Shown here: positions 42,225-54,399 of the stretch, piece after piece
How the letters are laid out: each line of letters starts with the position of its first letter
Numbering within the stretch: position 1 is the stretch's first letter
Assembly (NCBI GenBank): GCA_000442125.1
Contig: KE546977.1
Location: forward strand, 620,001-684,000
DNA: 64,000 nt
Direction: 5' to 3'
Origin: Opeltia flavorubescens
Taxonomy: Eukaryota > Ascomycota > Lecanoromycetes > Teloschistales > Teloschistaceae
The notes under the pieces: generated by a model
Told to the model about the DNA's origin: nothing
The model's input: only the letters and a program-made list of their open reading frames with translations
The model's database searches: none
Position numbers and translations under genes: made by a program

Positions 42225-42625
42225 GCTTTTCTTTCTATTTTATTTCCTAGCTTATAAAAGTATTAGATACTACGTTAATATACCTTCTATTTTATTTCCT
42301 AGCTCGTAAAGGCACTAGATACTATATCGATATATTTCCTATTCTATTTTCTAGCTTCTAGGGGTATTAAATATCACGCTAATATATCTTCTATTCTATT
42401 TTCTAGTTTATAAAAGTATTAAATACTACGCTAATAAGTATCCTATTTTATTTCCTAGCTTAACTAATAGCTGCCTATAATACTAACGAGCCTCCTATTT
42501 TATTTCCTAGTATAAAGCACCGCTAGTAATTATACTAATATATATCCTGTCTTATTTTCTAGTTTAAATAATAACTACCTACTATACTAATAGGCCTCCT
42601 ATTTTATTTCCTAATATAGATAGAA
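42225..42625. repeat. about 55-60-bp minisatellite array 3 in the CACTA-like element
   Basis: About six to seven units starting CTATTTTATTTCCTAGC, then a diverged tail (AAAAGTATTAGATACTACGC in the first four, AACTACCTACTATACTAATA in later ones). Confidence 0.8.
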
Positions 42626-43250
42626 AATACTTCTATTAGCGATAATAGCTATAATAGATTTCTTAATATAGCTATTAGCGATACTATATACGATAATAGC
42701 GCTATATAAATTCCTAATCTAGTATATAAACGCTACTATTAATAATAGTTACTAAATCCTATTTTCTAGTATAAATTATCTACTAGATAGGCTTCGATAA
42801 AAAATAATAGATATTTTCTAATATAGTATACTAACTCTACTAATAGCGATAAATATTAAAAGGTATTTCCTAGTATAAAAAACCTACCAGCGATATAAAT
42901 AAACGCTAGATTATATTTTCTAATATAAAAGTTTTATAGGCTTTAAATAATAAATATTAGATCGGAATTCCTAATATAAAAGGCCTACTAATAATATAAA
43001 TATACGTTAAATTATATTTCCTAAAATAAAAAGTTTTTTAACCTCGAGCGATAAGTATTAAAAGGAAATTCCTAGTATAAAAGGCTTATAAACTTTATAA
43101 AATATATACTAGATTATAATTCCTAATATAAGAGACCTACTAGCGATATAAATATATAATATATCGTATTTCCTAATATAAGAGGGTTTTTAGCCTTTTA
43201 GAATATATATTAAAATATACTTCCTTATATAAAAAGCCTACTAGCAATAA
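42626..43250. repeat. array 4, diverged TTCCTAGTATA repeats in the CACTA-like element
   Basis: Continues from array 3 with units of about 55-60 bp, each carrying TTTCCTAGTATAAAA, then a short linker with GCCTACTAGCGATATAAATA or a variant. The order is irregular, and it looks older or more diverged than array 3. Confidence 0.75.
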
Positions 43251-44240
43251 AAAGTATTATAAGTAAAAAGAAATACTTTATTATAGTACAAGGACTTAAT
43301 AAATTTTCTTTATCTCTAACTTTATTTAGCGCCTTAGTACTATAATAGAATAAAAGATTTAATACGCTTTTCTAGCCTATTAATTATAGCGTTTTATTAT
43401 TAACTATAGTTTTTTTTTATTATTTTTTTATTATAAAAAACCGCTGATATTATACTACTATTAAAAGGTTATAATTTATAAAATTAGTCGTCCTATAAAA
43501 TATAAAGCTAGTCGGCTAGTAATTTATAGAATTAGTTAAAATAAAGTTTATAAACTTAAAAAAAAGTAATTTTAAAAACTACTTAATTATTACTTTATAA
43601 TATATCTTATAACCTTTTATAAAATTTAAGATCTAGTTATAAAATTAAAAGAATAAAAAATAAAAATATTAAAATCGAAAATAAAAATAATAAGATATAA
43701 TCGCTAGATTAAGCGACTTATAAAATAAAATTTTATAATTTTTAGTTTTTTAATTAACTTAATAACTAACGTCCTTTAATAATTAAAGCTAAAAATAATT
43801 AATACTATTTTTAAATTATTATATTTAATATATAATAAAATATTTAATTTAAACTTTTAATATATTTTAATTAAAGCGATATCTAGTTTAAACTTCTATT
43901 ATAGCTTTTTTAAAGTTATATCTAAATTAAACTTTTAATATACTTTTATTAAAATAATATTTAAATTAAACTCTTAGAATAGTATTAATAAAGAAATATC
44001 TAATTCCTTATATAAAATAATACTAAAAAGTATACTACTTTAAATAGGCTCTTTAAATTTAGTTCGTTATAATAAAGTATTAAAATTATTACTTATTATT
44101 TAAAAGGAATTACCTACTAGTTATACGCTTAAAAAGCGTAAGGCCTAAAGCTAGATTAGCTATACTATATTTTAGGAATATAGTTACTAATATATTCCTA
44201 GCCTAATCTTTTTATAACTACCCTAGCGGCTAAAAGAAGG
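43251..44240. other. degraded spacer in the CACTA-like element
   Basis: No recognisable coding sequence. Around 43,830-43,990 three related segments of about 55 bp share AAACTTTTAATATACTTTTATT-like text, probably another decayed repeat array. From about 44,250 the texture becomes coding-like. Confidence 0.4.
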
Positions 44241-44249
44241 AAAATAAAC

Positions 44250-47200
44250 TTATTAGAATTAAAGAGCGAATATATCCGCTATAATAATAGTAATTATAGT
44301 AATAGTAGTTATAATAATAGCAGTTACAGTAGTGGAACGATCCTAATATCTATATCTAAAAAAAATATATTGAAAGAATTAGAGAAGAGGATAAAACGTT
44401 ATTATTTAATATATTTATTTACTAAAATAATTAACGAATAGCTAGTATCGCTTTTATTTTTTAATATAAGCCGAAATTATAATATATATAAAAAAGTATT
44501 TAAAAAAGCGAGAGATTTTATTAAAACTTAAAAAGGTTAAATACTTAAATATATATAAGACTAGATTTCTAATTATTTAAAAAATAATAATAGTATATTT
44601 TTAATTAATCTCTAAAACTTTAAAAGTATTAAAAATACTTTTATATATAATTACCGATTTTATTAAATAAAATTACTCTTTTTTTTTATAAAGAATACGG
44701 TTAACTAGAATAGAATTATAAAAAATAAAAGGTTATTTTTTAAATATAAGATCTTTTCTAAAAGGTCCTAATATAATATTAATAGCGGTAAACGTATTTA
44801 TTATAATTACTACGCTTATATAGTATATAAATTTAAAAAAAATATATTCTATATTAATTTCGATTATTAAATTTAACCGAGCTTTTTATTTTAATATTAT
44901 TAAAGGCTTATTAATAAAAATTAAATTTAAAGATAAAATAATACTAAACGATTTCCCCCTATTAAAAAAGACTATTATATCGTTAAAATTTAAAAAAAAG
45001 ATTAATTTAGATAATAATTCTAACGTAAATATTAAAAGTAATATTTTTAACTATACTAAGCGGCCTTATAAGAAAGAAAAAAGGAGTTCGTTATTAATTA
45101 AATCTAATAAAAAAAAAGCTATAAAGGCCGTTAAAGCTATAAAAGCCTCTTTAATTATAATTAATAATAATTTACTCTAAATAAATTATATAATATTTAA
45201 TTTTACTAGTAAAGTATAAAGCAATAAAGTAGAAAATATAATATATATAAAGAGCTTTATAGTATCTAAGAATAATTATAATAAAGATAATAATAGTAAA
45301 AGAGATATTAAAAAAGATAATAATAATAAAAAAACTTCGTATACTAAATAAAAAAGTAATTATTTACTAAATAATATAGTTTAATAAAATAATTATTTAG
45401 TATAATTTATTTTTATATAGTATAAGCTAGGCTAGCGCTATATTTACTTATTTAATATTTTATAGCCTCGAGTAAATAAACGATATACTATAAATTAAAT
45501 ACTATATAATATTTTATATACCTAAAATAGCTTTTAATTAAAATATATTATATATTTTAAATTAATAATAGAAGCTCTAGTAGTAAAGCGTAATATATAT
45601 TAAAAATAATTTAGTCTAGTACTATATATATTCCTAAATATCTCGTTTAAACCTTTAAATTTTATTATAATTTCTTTATATCTATATATCTACTATCTAT
45701 TATTATAAAAGAATATTAAACTTATCTATTTAAACTTTTTATTATATTATATAAAATACTAGTTTATAAACCTCTAAATAATAGAATAGCTCTACGAAAT
45801 TTACCTATATATAGAATAATTCATTAAAATACTAGTACTATTATTAAAAGTAATAGTATATAATCCGATTAATAAGGTAATAATACTAGTAATAAATTAG
45901 ATATTACTAGTAATAGATTAAAGGTTACTAGTAATAAATTAGATATTATTAAAGATAGCTTCGGTTTTATAAATAATAAAATAAACGATATTGGTTATAA
46001 AGTAAACTAGGATATTTTAAAGGATATTATATATAATTAAAATAATAAATTATCGTTAAATATAGTATATTAATAGAGAAAAAAGCTATTATAAACTAAT
46101 TAAATATCCAAAAATAATAAAAATAAAGATAGGTTTAGATTAAAAGATAAATTAACTTAAGCTTAACTAATATTTATATTAATATACCTTATAGATTTTT
46201 TTAATAATTTAGAATTAGATATAAAAATAAAAAATAATAATTTAAAAAGATTATTTTATATAGCCTACTTATATTAATAGTCTTTTCCTATAAATAAATC
46301 TTTTTTCTATATACTAGAATCTATATTATATAATCTATTATTTCTAATATTTAGGCCTATAGCAACCCTATTTATATTATCGCTACCCTTATTAAATATA
46401 GAGATTATTCCTGGCTTAGCCCGTAGAAGGTTATTATTTATATTTTATTTTATAATCGACCTCTAGTATAAAAAAGAAAATATTTTAAAAAAGGAATATA
46501 TTAAGTTATAATAAATCTTCTCGCTACTTATAAATTACAAAAATAATAATAAAAAATTAAATTTATTTTAAAAACTAGATATTTTAAAAAAATAAATCTA
46601 GTAATATTTACTACTACTATAGCTAATATAAAAACCGATTCCGATTATTTTAAAAAAATAGTTTTCCTTTACTATAATAAATAAATTATTAAATATTATT
46701 CGAAAAACTAGCTAGCTATATTAATATAATCTAATAGACTTTATTAAATTTATCTTTTGTATATAAAAATTAAAGGATAAAATATATTTTAAAATAGTTT
46801 ATTATATTAATAAGCTAATAAAATTATAGTACTCGCGAGTATAAAGCTTATTTATTTATTTAATATTTAATAAAGTAGTAAAAACTATTAAAAAAAATTT
46901 ATTAATTTTAAATAATATTATCTAATTTAAACTATAAAAGAGATTATTATATAGTAGAATTATTTTTATTAATAGCGACTTTAGAAAGAATACGGACAAG
47001 CTAAAAAATATAATAATTATTTTAAAGGCTATTATAGTTTAAAATTAACTATTCCCCGAGATTATTTAAATTATCCCGGAAAAAGACTATAAGCTATTTT
47101 TTTATAAGGATATACTAGTTAAAATACCTTTATAGAAAATTATAAGATATATTAATATATATCTCGATTAAAATTACTAGAATAAAAATAAATAATCTAA

Positions 47201-48550
47201 GCTACTTAATAATAATTAGTTTTTTATCTAGAAAGTCTTTAATAATATATTTTTAAAGTTATTCCGCTCTTTAAATAAATATTTTTTAATTATAAAAAAG
47301 CTAGAAGTTTAGGAATATAAAAGGAAGTATTTAATATAAATAATTACTAGTAATATTATTAAGATAATATCGTTACCTTTTTTATTATTTATTAATAATT
47401 TCGGCGTATATCGAAATATATATAAAGCGATTAAAGCGTTTTATTAAATTTTAGTATTACTTCTTTATTTAGAGAGGCGAAAGATTATTAATATCTTTAT
47501 TTTTTACTTAAAATTATATAGGGCTATTATTAAAAATATTATAAAAGCTATATAAAAAGAATTTCGGGAATTAAATAAAGGGATAACTATAAAAATAAAT
47601 AATATAATTCGACTATATAATAAAAAATATTAATTTCCTTTAAATAATATTTAATTTATTATCTTTATTTATTTAATAATATTTATAAGGGATATACTTT
47701 AATAAGCGGAAAATATTAAAGTCCTTTATTATACTATACGCTTCGGTTATAAAAGCTATTATTATTTTTTAAAAATTAGAGAGGATTTAACGTATAATAT
47801 ATCTTAAAATAGGCGGTATTATTTTAAAACCGTACTTAAATAATTTCTAATTTTTAAACTAAAAAATAAATTAGTAAAAGAAAAGTATACTAAAAAAACT
47901 AGGATATAAAAATAACTACTAGCTATTTAATTAATTACTTTATACTTTAATATAATTATATTAAAAATATATAACGCGCCCTATTTAAAATAGAAAAAAT
48001 TAGGCCGAATCTTATAAGGTTTTTTATTCTTATTAATTTTAATTAAAAAAGGTATTAAATTATATCTAAAGTCTTTTTAAAATTTTTCTTTCCCGCTTAA
48101 ATAGTTAAGAATATAAAGTCTAGGTTATTATATTTAATTATAGTTACTATTAAAAGCTAGCCGAGTATTAATTCTAACGCTACTAATTTTATAATATTAT
48201 AATAAAGTAAGCTAGTATAAGATTAAATTCTTATAAATAGCTAAAAAATATTTTAATAATAATTAACTATATATATTAATAATTAACGCGATAGTAAATA
48301 TATATAGAATAATTATAAAAGAAAATACGATAATTTATATTTAATAATTTACTCGACTAGATTTAATATAATAATAAATTATTAAATTAAAAAAGGTTTA
48401 TTAGAAGTTTATAAAGTACGTGGATAAAATTTAAAAAAAAATTAAAAATATTTCTAATTAAATAGCTTCGACGTATAATATTTTAGATAAGGTAATTAAA
48501 GAAGATAATAAACTACTATTTTTACTATTTGAATTTATATTCTAATACCT
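44250..48550 (+). pseudogene. Tnp2-like (CACTA/EnSpm) transposase relic
   Basis: The plus strand holds a long decayed coding region. The clearest part is near 47,370-47,430, SLPFLLFINNFGVYRNIYKA, which corresponds to the LPF-hh-x-D-x-F-x-h-x-RN-x-Y core of Tnp2-family transposases. A Y-x-x-x-RFGYKSYYYF segment follows at about 47,735-47,770, matching the Cys-rich CR-x-CY part with Cys now Tyr. A run of REDLTYN comes next. An upstream Asn/Lys-rich stretch (45.25-45.35 kb) was probably acidic. Family knowledge: Tnp2 proteins mobilise CACTA elements by acting at their subterminal repeats. Many stops and frame changes from C-to-T/G-to-A mutation make it non-functional. Confidence 0.6.
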
Positions 48551-48659
48551 AGGTAGATTTAAGCTAATTCTTTTTAGGTTTAGATAATAACCAGATATTT
48601 AAAGATAAGTTCCCGCTTTACCTACTTACTACGAAAACGCGATTTATAGTAGCTAGGCT

Positions 48660-49110
48660 AACCTATAATAACTTCCTATTAACTTTAGATATTTATTCTA
48701 ATAACGAGGCGGATATTAATATAAATATCCTTTTTATCCGAATCGTTAGATATAATACTTTAAAATCTAGGCTAATATCTAGCGCTTCTATTATAGTCTT
48801 AAATATCTATTCTGATAATAAAGCGGATATTAATATAAAAGAGCTTTGGTTATAATATTATCGCCCGGTATATAAACTAATTTTTTAAACTTTAATATAG
48901 TATCTAATAATTAGCTTAATAACTAGAAAGTTTTTAATAAATAAATAACCTTTTATTATTAGTTATATAATATACTATATAACGTATAAGCTAATTTTTA
49001 AAACTTTAATATAGCGTCCGATAGCTAGCCCGACGATTAGATAACTTTAGATATAAAAAAAGCCCGCTTACGATACTTATAAGATATATTATATAATATT
49101 TAGGCTAATA
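48660..49110. repeat. about 115-125-bp duplicated units in the CACTA-like element
   Basis: Two neighbouring segments share TATTCTAATAACGAGGCGGA-like text (48,685 and about 48,810). Two others share GCTAATTTTTAAACTTTAAT followed by ATAGCGTCCGATAGCTAG-like text (about 48,877 and 48,990). The periods are about 125 and 115 bp. Confidence 0.6.
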
Positions 49111-49121
49111 TAATAACTTTT

Positions 49122-49590
49122 TTCCTAGTACTAGATAGTTATTAAAATAAGTAGGTAAGTTTTAATATAATTTCACCCCTATACCTTATAATTTAAGACA
49201 AGAGCTAGATCACTTAGGCTGACTTTTAACTTTTCCTTTTAGTACTAGACAGTTAGCTAAATAAGTAGGCACGTTTTAGTATAATTCCACCCCTATATTT
49301 TATAACTCAAAATAACAGCTAGATTATTTAGGTTGATTTTTAATCTTTCCTCCTAGTATTAAACGGTTAGCTAAATAAACGGGCAGGCTTAAGTACAATT
49401 TCGCCTAGTATTTTATAATATAAGATAATAGCTAGATTATTTAGGCTAACTTTTAATTTTTTCTTTTAATATTAAACGTATATCTAAATAAGTAGAGAGA
49501 TTTAAGTATAATTTTACCTTATACTTTATAGTACGAGATAAAAACTAGAATACCTAGGCTAACTTTCGATTACCTACTACTAGGCTTAGA
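49122..49590. repeat. about 114-bp minisatellite array 5 in the CACTA-like element
   Basis: Four units of about 114 bp starting at the TTTTCCTAGTACTAGACAG type sequence (about 49,120, 49,235, 49,350 and 49,463). Each contains AAATAAGTAGG, TATAATTYCACCCCTATA and AGCTAGATTATTTAGGCTGA. Transitions dominate between units. Confidence 0.85.
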
Positions 49591-51184
49591 TAAAAGGTAA
49601 AAAGGATAAAAGATTTTTAATACGTTACAATTTATATTTAAACCTATATAGATATATTATAATATATTTAGGCTAACTTATTATACCTTTTATTAAGTAT
49701 AGATAGTAAATAGGATAATAAAAGTAGATTTTTAATAAAACGAGAGTATTAAAATAAAATTTAAACTATCCAGGCTAATTTAATCTACTTTAGTTATATT
49801 TAAAATAATAGAAATAAAGGTAATTATATAAATAGGCCGCTTTTTAATATACGGTATAATATATAAGCTAATTATTTTTAGTAGAAGATAATCTAGGGGG
49901 TAAAATTCGATATTTACTATATTTACTTATAATTAATTTACTTTTAAATTTTATCGAATTAACTATAAAAACGCCTAATTAAAGTTATATAAAAAGGCGA
50001 TTTATTCTAAATACGATTTTAGATTTAATACTACCGGCTAAAAGTTAAATAAAAAGATAAAAATAAACAAAAATAAAGGGGCTAAATACTAAAGTTCTAA
50101 AAGTTACTAAGCCTATCTAACGTATATATAGGCTTATACCTTTATAAAATAGCCGTTTAATATACTACTATTATAAATTATAATATTCTTCTTAATAAAA
50201 GAATCCTATTTTTTTTTATTTATAAATTAAAGAATTAATATTATTTTAAATAAATTTAAATATAAAGATTTTAAGTAGTTAATAGACTATACCGCGCTAT
50301 AAAATTTAATAGGTTATTTTTTTATAAAAAACGTATTTAAATAGTTAATAAGGTTAGAATTTATAAAATCCTAAAAATATAGTAATCTAGATTTTATAAT
50401 AGTACTCGAATTCTTTAAATTATAATATCCTATTTTATTAAAATCCTTTCTTTTAATTTTAGAATATATAATTATTAATTATAATAAAAATAATTTTTAA
50501 CTTTAAAGCCCTAAATACGAATTTATTAATAATAATAGATATATAACTATTAATTTAATATTATAGAATTTTATTTTTAGTTATCGGAATTTCTATATAT
50601 TTAAACGACTAATAAATTTATTACGCCTTAGAATAAGAAATAAATTTATTTAAAATTTACGCTTAGTATATTAAAAAGATTATAGTTTAAAGTAGGTAAT
50701 AGATTTTAGTATAATATCGTTAAAATAATATAAACGTATTATCTATACTAATTTATAAGCCTATATATACTAGAATTTCGCGAGGTATTATATTTATAGT
50801 AAAAGAGTAATAAAAAAGTATTAAGTTTTTTAAATAGGAGACTACCTAAAAATTTAATATTATAATAGGTAGATATAACTTATATAATATTTTATATACG
50901 TTTTCTAATATTAAAAATATCTTTTTTTAATTAGTAATATAGTTATAGTTAAATTTATTAATAATAATAATAATATCCTACTCTATAATATAGTACTAGA
51001 TCTTTCTATATAAATAAGGATAGATAGATAATAAATTATAGGACTTTCTAGAATTATTAATAAATTAAGCTATATTATTTTAAATCCGCGTATAGAATTA
51101 TAATAAATAGATTTTAATAATAATCCGTTTAATAAAAAGTATATCCTATATTATAATTAAAGTATCGATTATTTATAAAATATA
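49591..51184. other. degraded spacer in the CACTA-like element, right side
   Basis: About 1.6 kb without a recognisable gene. Patches at 50.2-51.1 kb have coding-like texture on the plus strand, but no motif could be assigned. Confidence 0.35.
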
Positions 51185-51485
51185 TAAGCCGGATTTTTTA
51201 GTTCGGTATATAAGTGTAGTATAAATATAAAAGCTAGATTTCCTAGTTTAGTATATAAGTATAGTATAAATATAAAAATAGGACTTCCTAGTTTAACGAA
51301 TACCTATAGTATAGATATAAAAACCGGATTTCCTAGTTTAATATATAGATATAGTATAGATATAAAAATAGGACTTTCTAGCTTAATAAATACCTATAGT
51401 ATAGATATAAGAGCCGGATTTCCTAGTTTAGTAGATAGATATAGTATAAATATAAGAAGAGGATTTCCTAGTTTAATATAATAAA
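51185..51485. repeat. about 46-bp minisatellite array 6 in the CACTA-like element
   Basis: Six to seven units of about 46 bp: GGATTTCCTAGTTTAGTATA followed by AGTATAGTATAAATATAAAA. Two subtypes alternate (AGTATATAGATATAGTATA and AATACCTATAGTATAGATA), as in array 1. Confidence 0.85.
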
Positions 51486-52139
51486 GAATAGATATATAAA
51501 AATTAGAATTCCTTATTTAAAATACTAATAATATAAATAGGATTTAATAAAAGGTTTTTTATTTTCTAATTAATAGCCTCCTAACTAAAAGGTATTTATA
51601 TAAGTAAGTTTTACCGATATAAATATTCCGATTAGCTAATAATTTTAAAATACTATTAAAATAAGCTTTCTAGTATATTTCCTAGTATAGGAAAAAGGAG
51701 GGCGGAAACTCCTTTTTATTAGAATAATATATAAGGCTTAAAGATATTTTCGCGCTATTTTATAAGGGTTAAATAGTTATAAAAAAGGATAAAAAAGAAA
51801 TATAATACTACTAAATAGGCTTTCTATATAATTCCGTTACTAATTAGTCTACGGGATTAATTAAATTAAGGAGGATTAGGATTAACCCCTTTAATAAAAA
51901 TACAATAACTATAGCCTTTTTAATACTAGTATTTACTTAGGTATAAAGATTAAGAAATATATATTTAATATAAAAAAATAGCGTTATATTAATATATAAG
52001 TGGTTTTTTTATTTCCGATAGCTGCTACTTAATACTAATTTTATTACTATTATTATAACTACTTTTATAATTTATAACTATTTTCTACCTATATAACGCT
52101 ACTATTATAACTATAACTATATTAGTTATACTATAATAA

Positions 52140-52238
52140 TTTAAGTTGCGTAACTATTATATAACTGTTTTAATACCGTTGTATATCTATTATATAACTA
52201 CTATATAGCGGTTATACAGCGGTTGTACTGCGATAGTA
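52140..52238 (-). repeat. right terminus of the CACTA-like element
   Basis: Reads inward on the minus strand from TACTATCGCAGTACAACCG, with further GCTGTATAACCGC and GTAGTTATATAATAG units. It matches the left end over the first eleven bases, apart from two C/T changes and one A/C change. Beyond that the match is through short related motifs rather than a long inverted repeat. Confidence 0.55.
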
Positions 52239-52704
52239 AAAATATACGGAGTAGCTATTAGGTATTTATTATAAAAACTTATATTATAATATTAATAATA
52301 TATTTATAGTCTATTACTAACTTTAATAATAATCTCTATTAGTACTACTATATATCTATACCCCTAGTTATTATCGATAGTAATAAAAAATTTAAAATTA
52401 AATAAATCCTTTAAAAATATCGTATTTATAAAAATAGAGATTTTTTTATTTAATAGCTTATTTATTAGATTAGTTATAGATTTAAAAATAACTAATAAAT
52501 ATTTAAATACCGTTTAAATAATATTAAAGTACTAGTAAAAGAGTATAAACGCTATTTTAACTCGAAATCGGTCCTAGACTATAATAAAGCCGCTAATAAT
52601 ATTAATATTAATATTAAGTAGTAGAAGTAAGCTAAAAAGCCGCTTATTAATAAGGAAGAGCTTACTATTAAAAGCTAATAGCTTTATTCGTTACTAGTAT
52701 CTAT
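52239..52704 (+). pseudogene. element C post-integrase region with chromodomain relic
   Basis: Immediately after the CACTA-like element the plus strand resumes Gypsy sequence. A chromodomain pattern is visible near 52,430-52,570: hydrophobic-rich start, a WKGYG-type middle, then a N-h-K-h-L-V-K-E-Y-K-R-Y-F end. The 3' LTR follows at 52,705. Chromodomains on fungal Gypsy integrases are thought to guide insertion to heterochromatin, which fits this setting. The region is a fossil. Confidence 0.65.
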
Positions 52705-52902
52705 TATAGCTATACCGTATAAATAGAAAGCTAATAGGGTAAATAGGGCTAAATAGCTATTATAACTCGAAAGAGGCCTTTTAAATATATTTATCTAGTT
52801 AGATTTAGCACTTTTTAGCGCCTATATTTATTTAATTGTAGATTTTATAAATAAATAGTTTCTAACCTTTAATATAATACTATTACCTTATACCTACTAT
52901 AT
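52705..52902 (+). repeat. 3' LTR of Gypsy element C
   Basis: A 198-bp direct repeat of 18,368-18,565. It starts TATAGCTATACC where the 5' LTR has TGCGGCTATACC, and ends CCTACTATAT. All differences counted by eye are transitions. It is followed by aatat, the candidate target duplication. Confidence 0.85.
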
Positions 52903-52907
52903 AATAT

Positions 52908-53168
52908 ATAAATAGCTAGATAATTTAATAAAATACTATATACCCTAATTAAACTATATAATATATAGTATATATATATTAAACTTGATTGATTTATCTA
53001 TATACCGTATACTTTATATATACACGAGGCTAACTATAATAGGTCCAGGCTATTATATATAGTATACTGCGCACGTAGTATATAAATGGCAGTATATAAA
53101 TAAAAGTACAATAATATATTTACAACTATAATAAAACAAATAAATAAATAATAATAATCTATTATAAT
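52908..53168. other. spacer between element C and hAT-like element 2; candidate LTR remnant of element D
   Basis: About 260 bp that keeps CA and TG dinucleotides (GCGCACG, ATGGCAG, GGTCCAGG), so it is less RIP-affected than either neighbour. On the minus strand it would read TGTAAATATATTATTGTA at its start and contains TATATAAAG. If element C inserted into element D, the 5' LTR of D would lie here. I found no second copy in the window to prove it. The last eight bases, attataat, are the expected target duplication of the next element. Confidence 0.3.
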
Positions 53169-54399
53169 TAGATTAAATAAATTAAATTGGATTAAATTAA
53201 ATTAAACCCGGGTTTTTAATTTAATAATCGATATTAAATTAAATTATTAATAAATCGAAATTAATTTAAATCGGATTATTAATAAATTAAACGAGTTTTA
53301 TATTTTAATTTTAAAATTGAAAATCGAATTGAATTATAAAATTTAATTTAATATTTTAATTTAATAATTTAGCTTAATAATTTAATTTAATAATTCAATT
53401 TAATAATTTATTTTTTTAATTTAATTTTTTCATAAACTATATTAGTTAAAATTTCAATTTTAAAATTTAAATAATTTTTTTTGTTTTATTACTATTTTTA
53501 GATTATATTATTTTTAATTTTAATTTAGTTATATTTATTAATAAAAAAAATTATAAATAAAAAAAATTAAATAATATATATTTTTAATAAATATTATAAT
53601 AAATTACAAAAAATATATATATATATATATTTATATATAATTACTATAAATATATAATATAGTTAAATAATAATAAATTTTAAATATTTAAATTTTTTAT
53701 TTTTTTTAAATATATATTATATTTAATTAATAATATTATTAAACCGATTTATAAAAATAAAAATATATTATAAATTTTAATTTCAAATAGTTAAACAATC
53801 TAGATAAATTATAAAAAGTTAAATATTTATTATATATTATAATTTTAATATTAATAATATATAAAATTAATATTTTTATATTTAAAAATAATTATTATAT
53901 AAATTTTTATAATTTAATAAAATATATTTACTATTTTTAGTTAAATATTATATTTAATTTATTTAATTGAATATAATAATATATAAAAGTTTTATAATTA
54001 TTAATTTTATAATTTTATATATTAAAAAATAATTTTTATATTAAATAACTAAATAGTATCTTTGAAAATAATAATTTAACAGTTTTATAATATTAATATA
54101 TTTTTTATAAAATAATAATACCCGATTTAAAAGAATACTATTTTGAATATTCGTTTATTTTATTATATAAAAAAAGTATTACTATTTTATATTATTTTAT
54201 TAAATTTTCTAATCGATTTTTTTATTATAATAAATTTTTTTTATAATTTATTTTTATATTATAAATAACTATTTTTTTATTATATTTTTTATTTTATACA
54301 CTTCTTTTATTCTAAATATTTATAATTTAAAATAATTTAAAAGGATTAATTTTTAATTTATTAATTTCGTGTAAAAAAAATATAATAGCAGGAAAATTA

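Larger units (their letters stand above)
39113..52238 (+). mobile_element. CACTA/EnSpm-like DNA transposon (13.1 kb) inserted in element C
   Basis: The left end begins CACTATAGTAG, and the reverse complement of the right end begins TACTATCGCAG, which is CACTATCGCAG after one C-to-T change. Immediately inside are tandem or variant GCGCTATAG and GCGGTTGTA motifs. The flanks are the GPY end and the pre-chromodomain part of Gypsy element C. The interior holds a Tnp2-like transposase relic on the plus strand (44.3-48.5 kb) and at least six subterminal minisatellite arrays, as is common in CACTA elements. No clean 3-bp target duplication is visible (ctg on the left, aaa on the right), so each end could be off by a few bases. 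Confidence 0.7.
18368..52902 (+). mobile_element. Ty3/Gypsy fossil, element C, chromodomain type, carrying two nested DNA transposons
   Basis: Both LTRs are present. Between them, on the plus strand, are gag (about 18.6-21.2 kb), protease (21.25-21.52 kb), RT (22.1-22.85 kb), then RNase H, integrase and GPY region (37.0-39.11 kb), and a chromodomain (about 52.43-52.57 kb). The order is canonical for Ty3/Gypsy with a chromodomain. The gaps are filled by a hAT-like element (22,861-36,991) and a CACTA-like element (39,113-52,238). Subtracting them leaves about 7.3 kb, a normal length. All parts are heavily broken; it looks structurally complete in outline but cannot be functional. Confidence 0.85.

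Noticed and set aside
39405-51485. CRISPR array
   Set aside because: The repeats are contiguous minisatellites without unique spacers of constant size, in a eukaryotic transposon setting with no cas-like genes.
53600-53640. (TA)n run as an origin or promoter element
   Set aside because: Simple TA runs are expected at this base composition and recur without associated features (for example 56,610-56,640).
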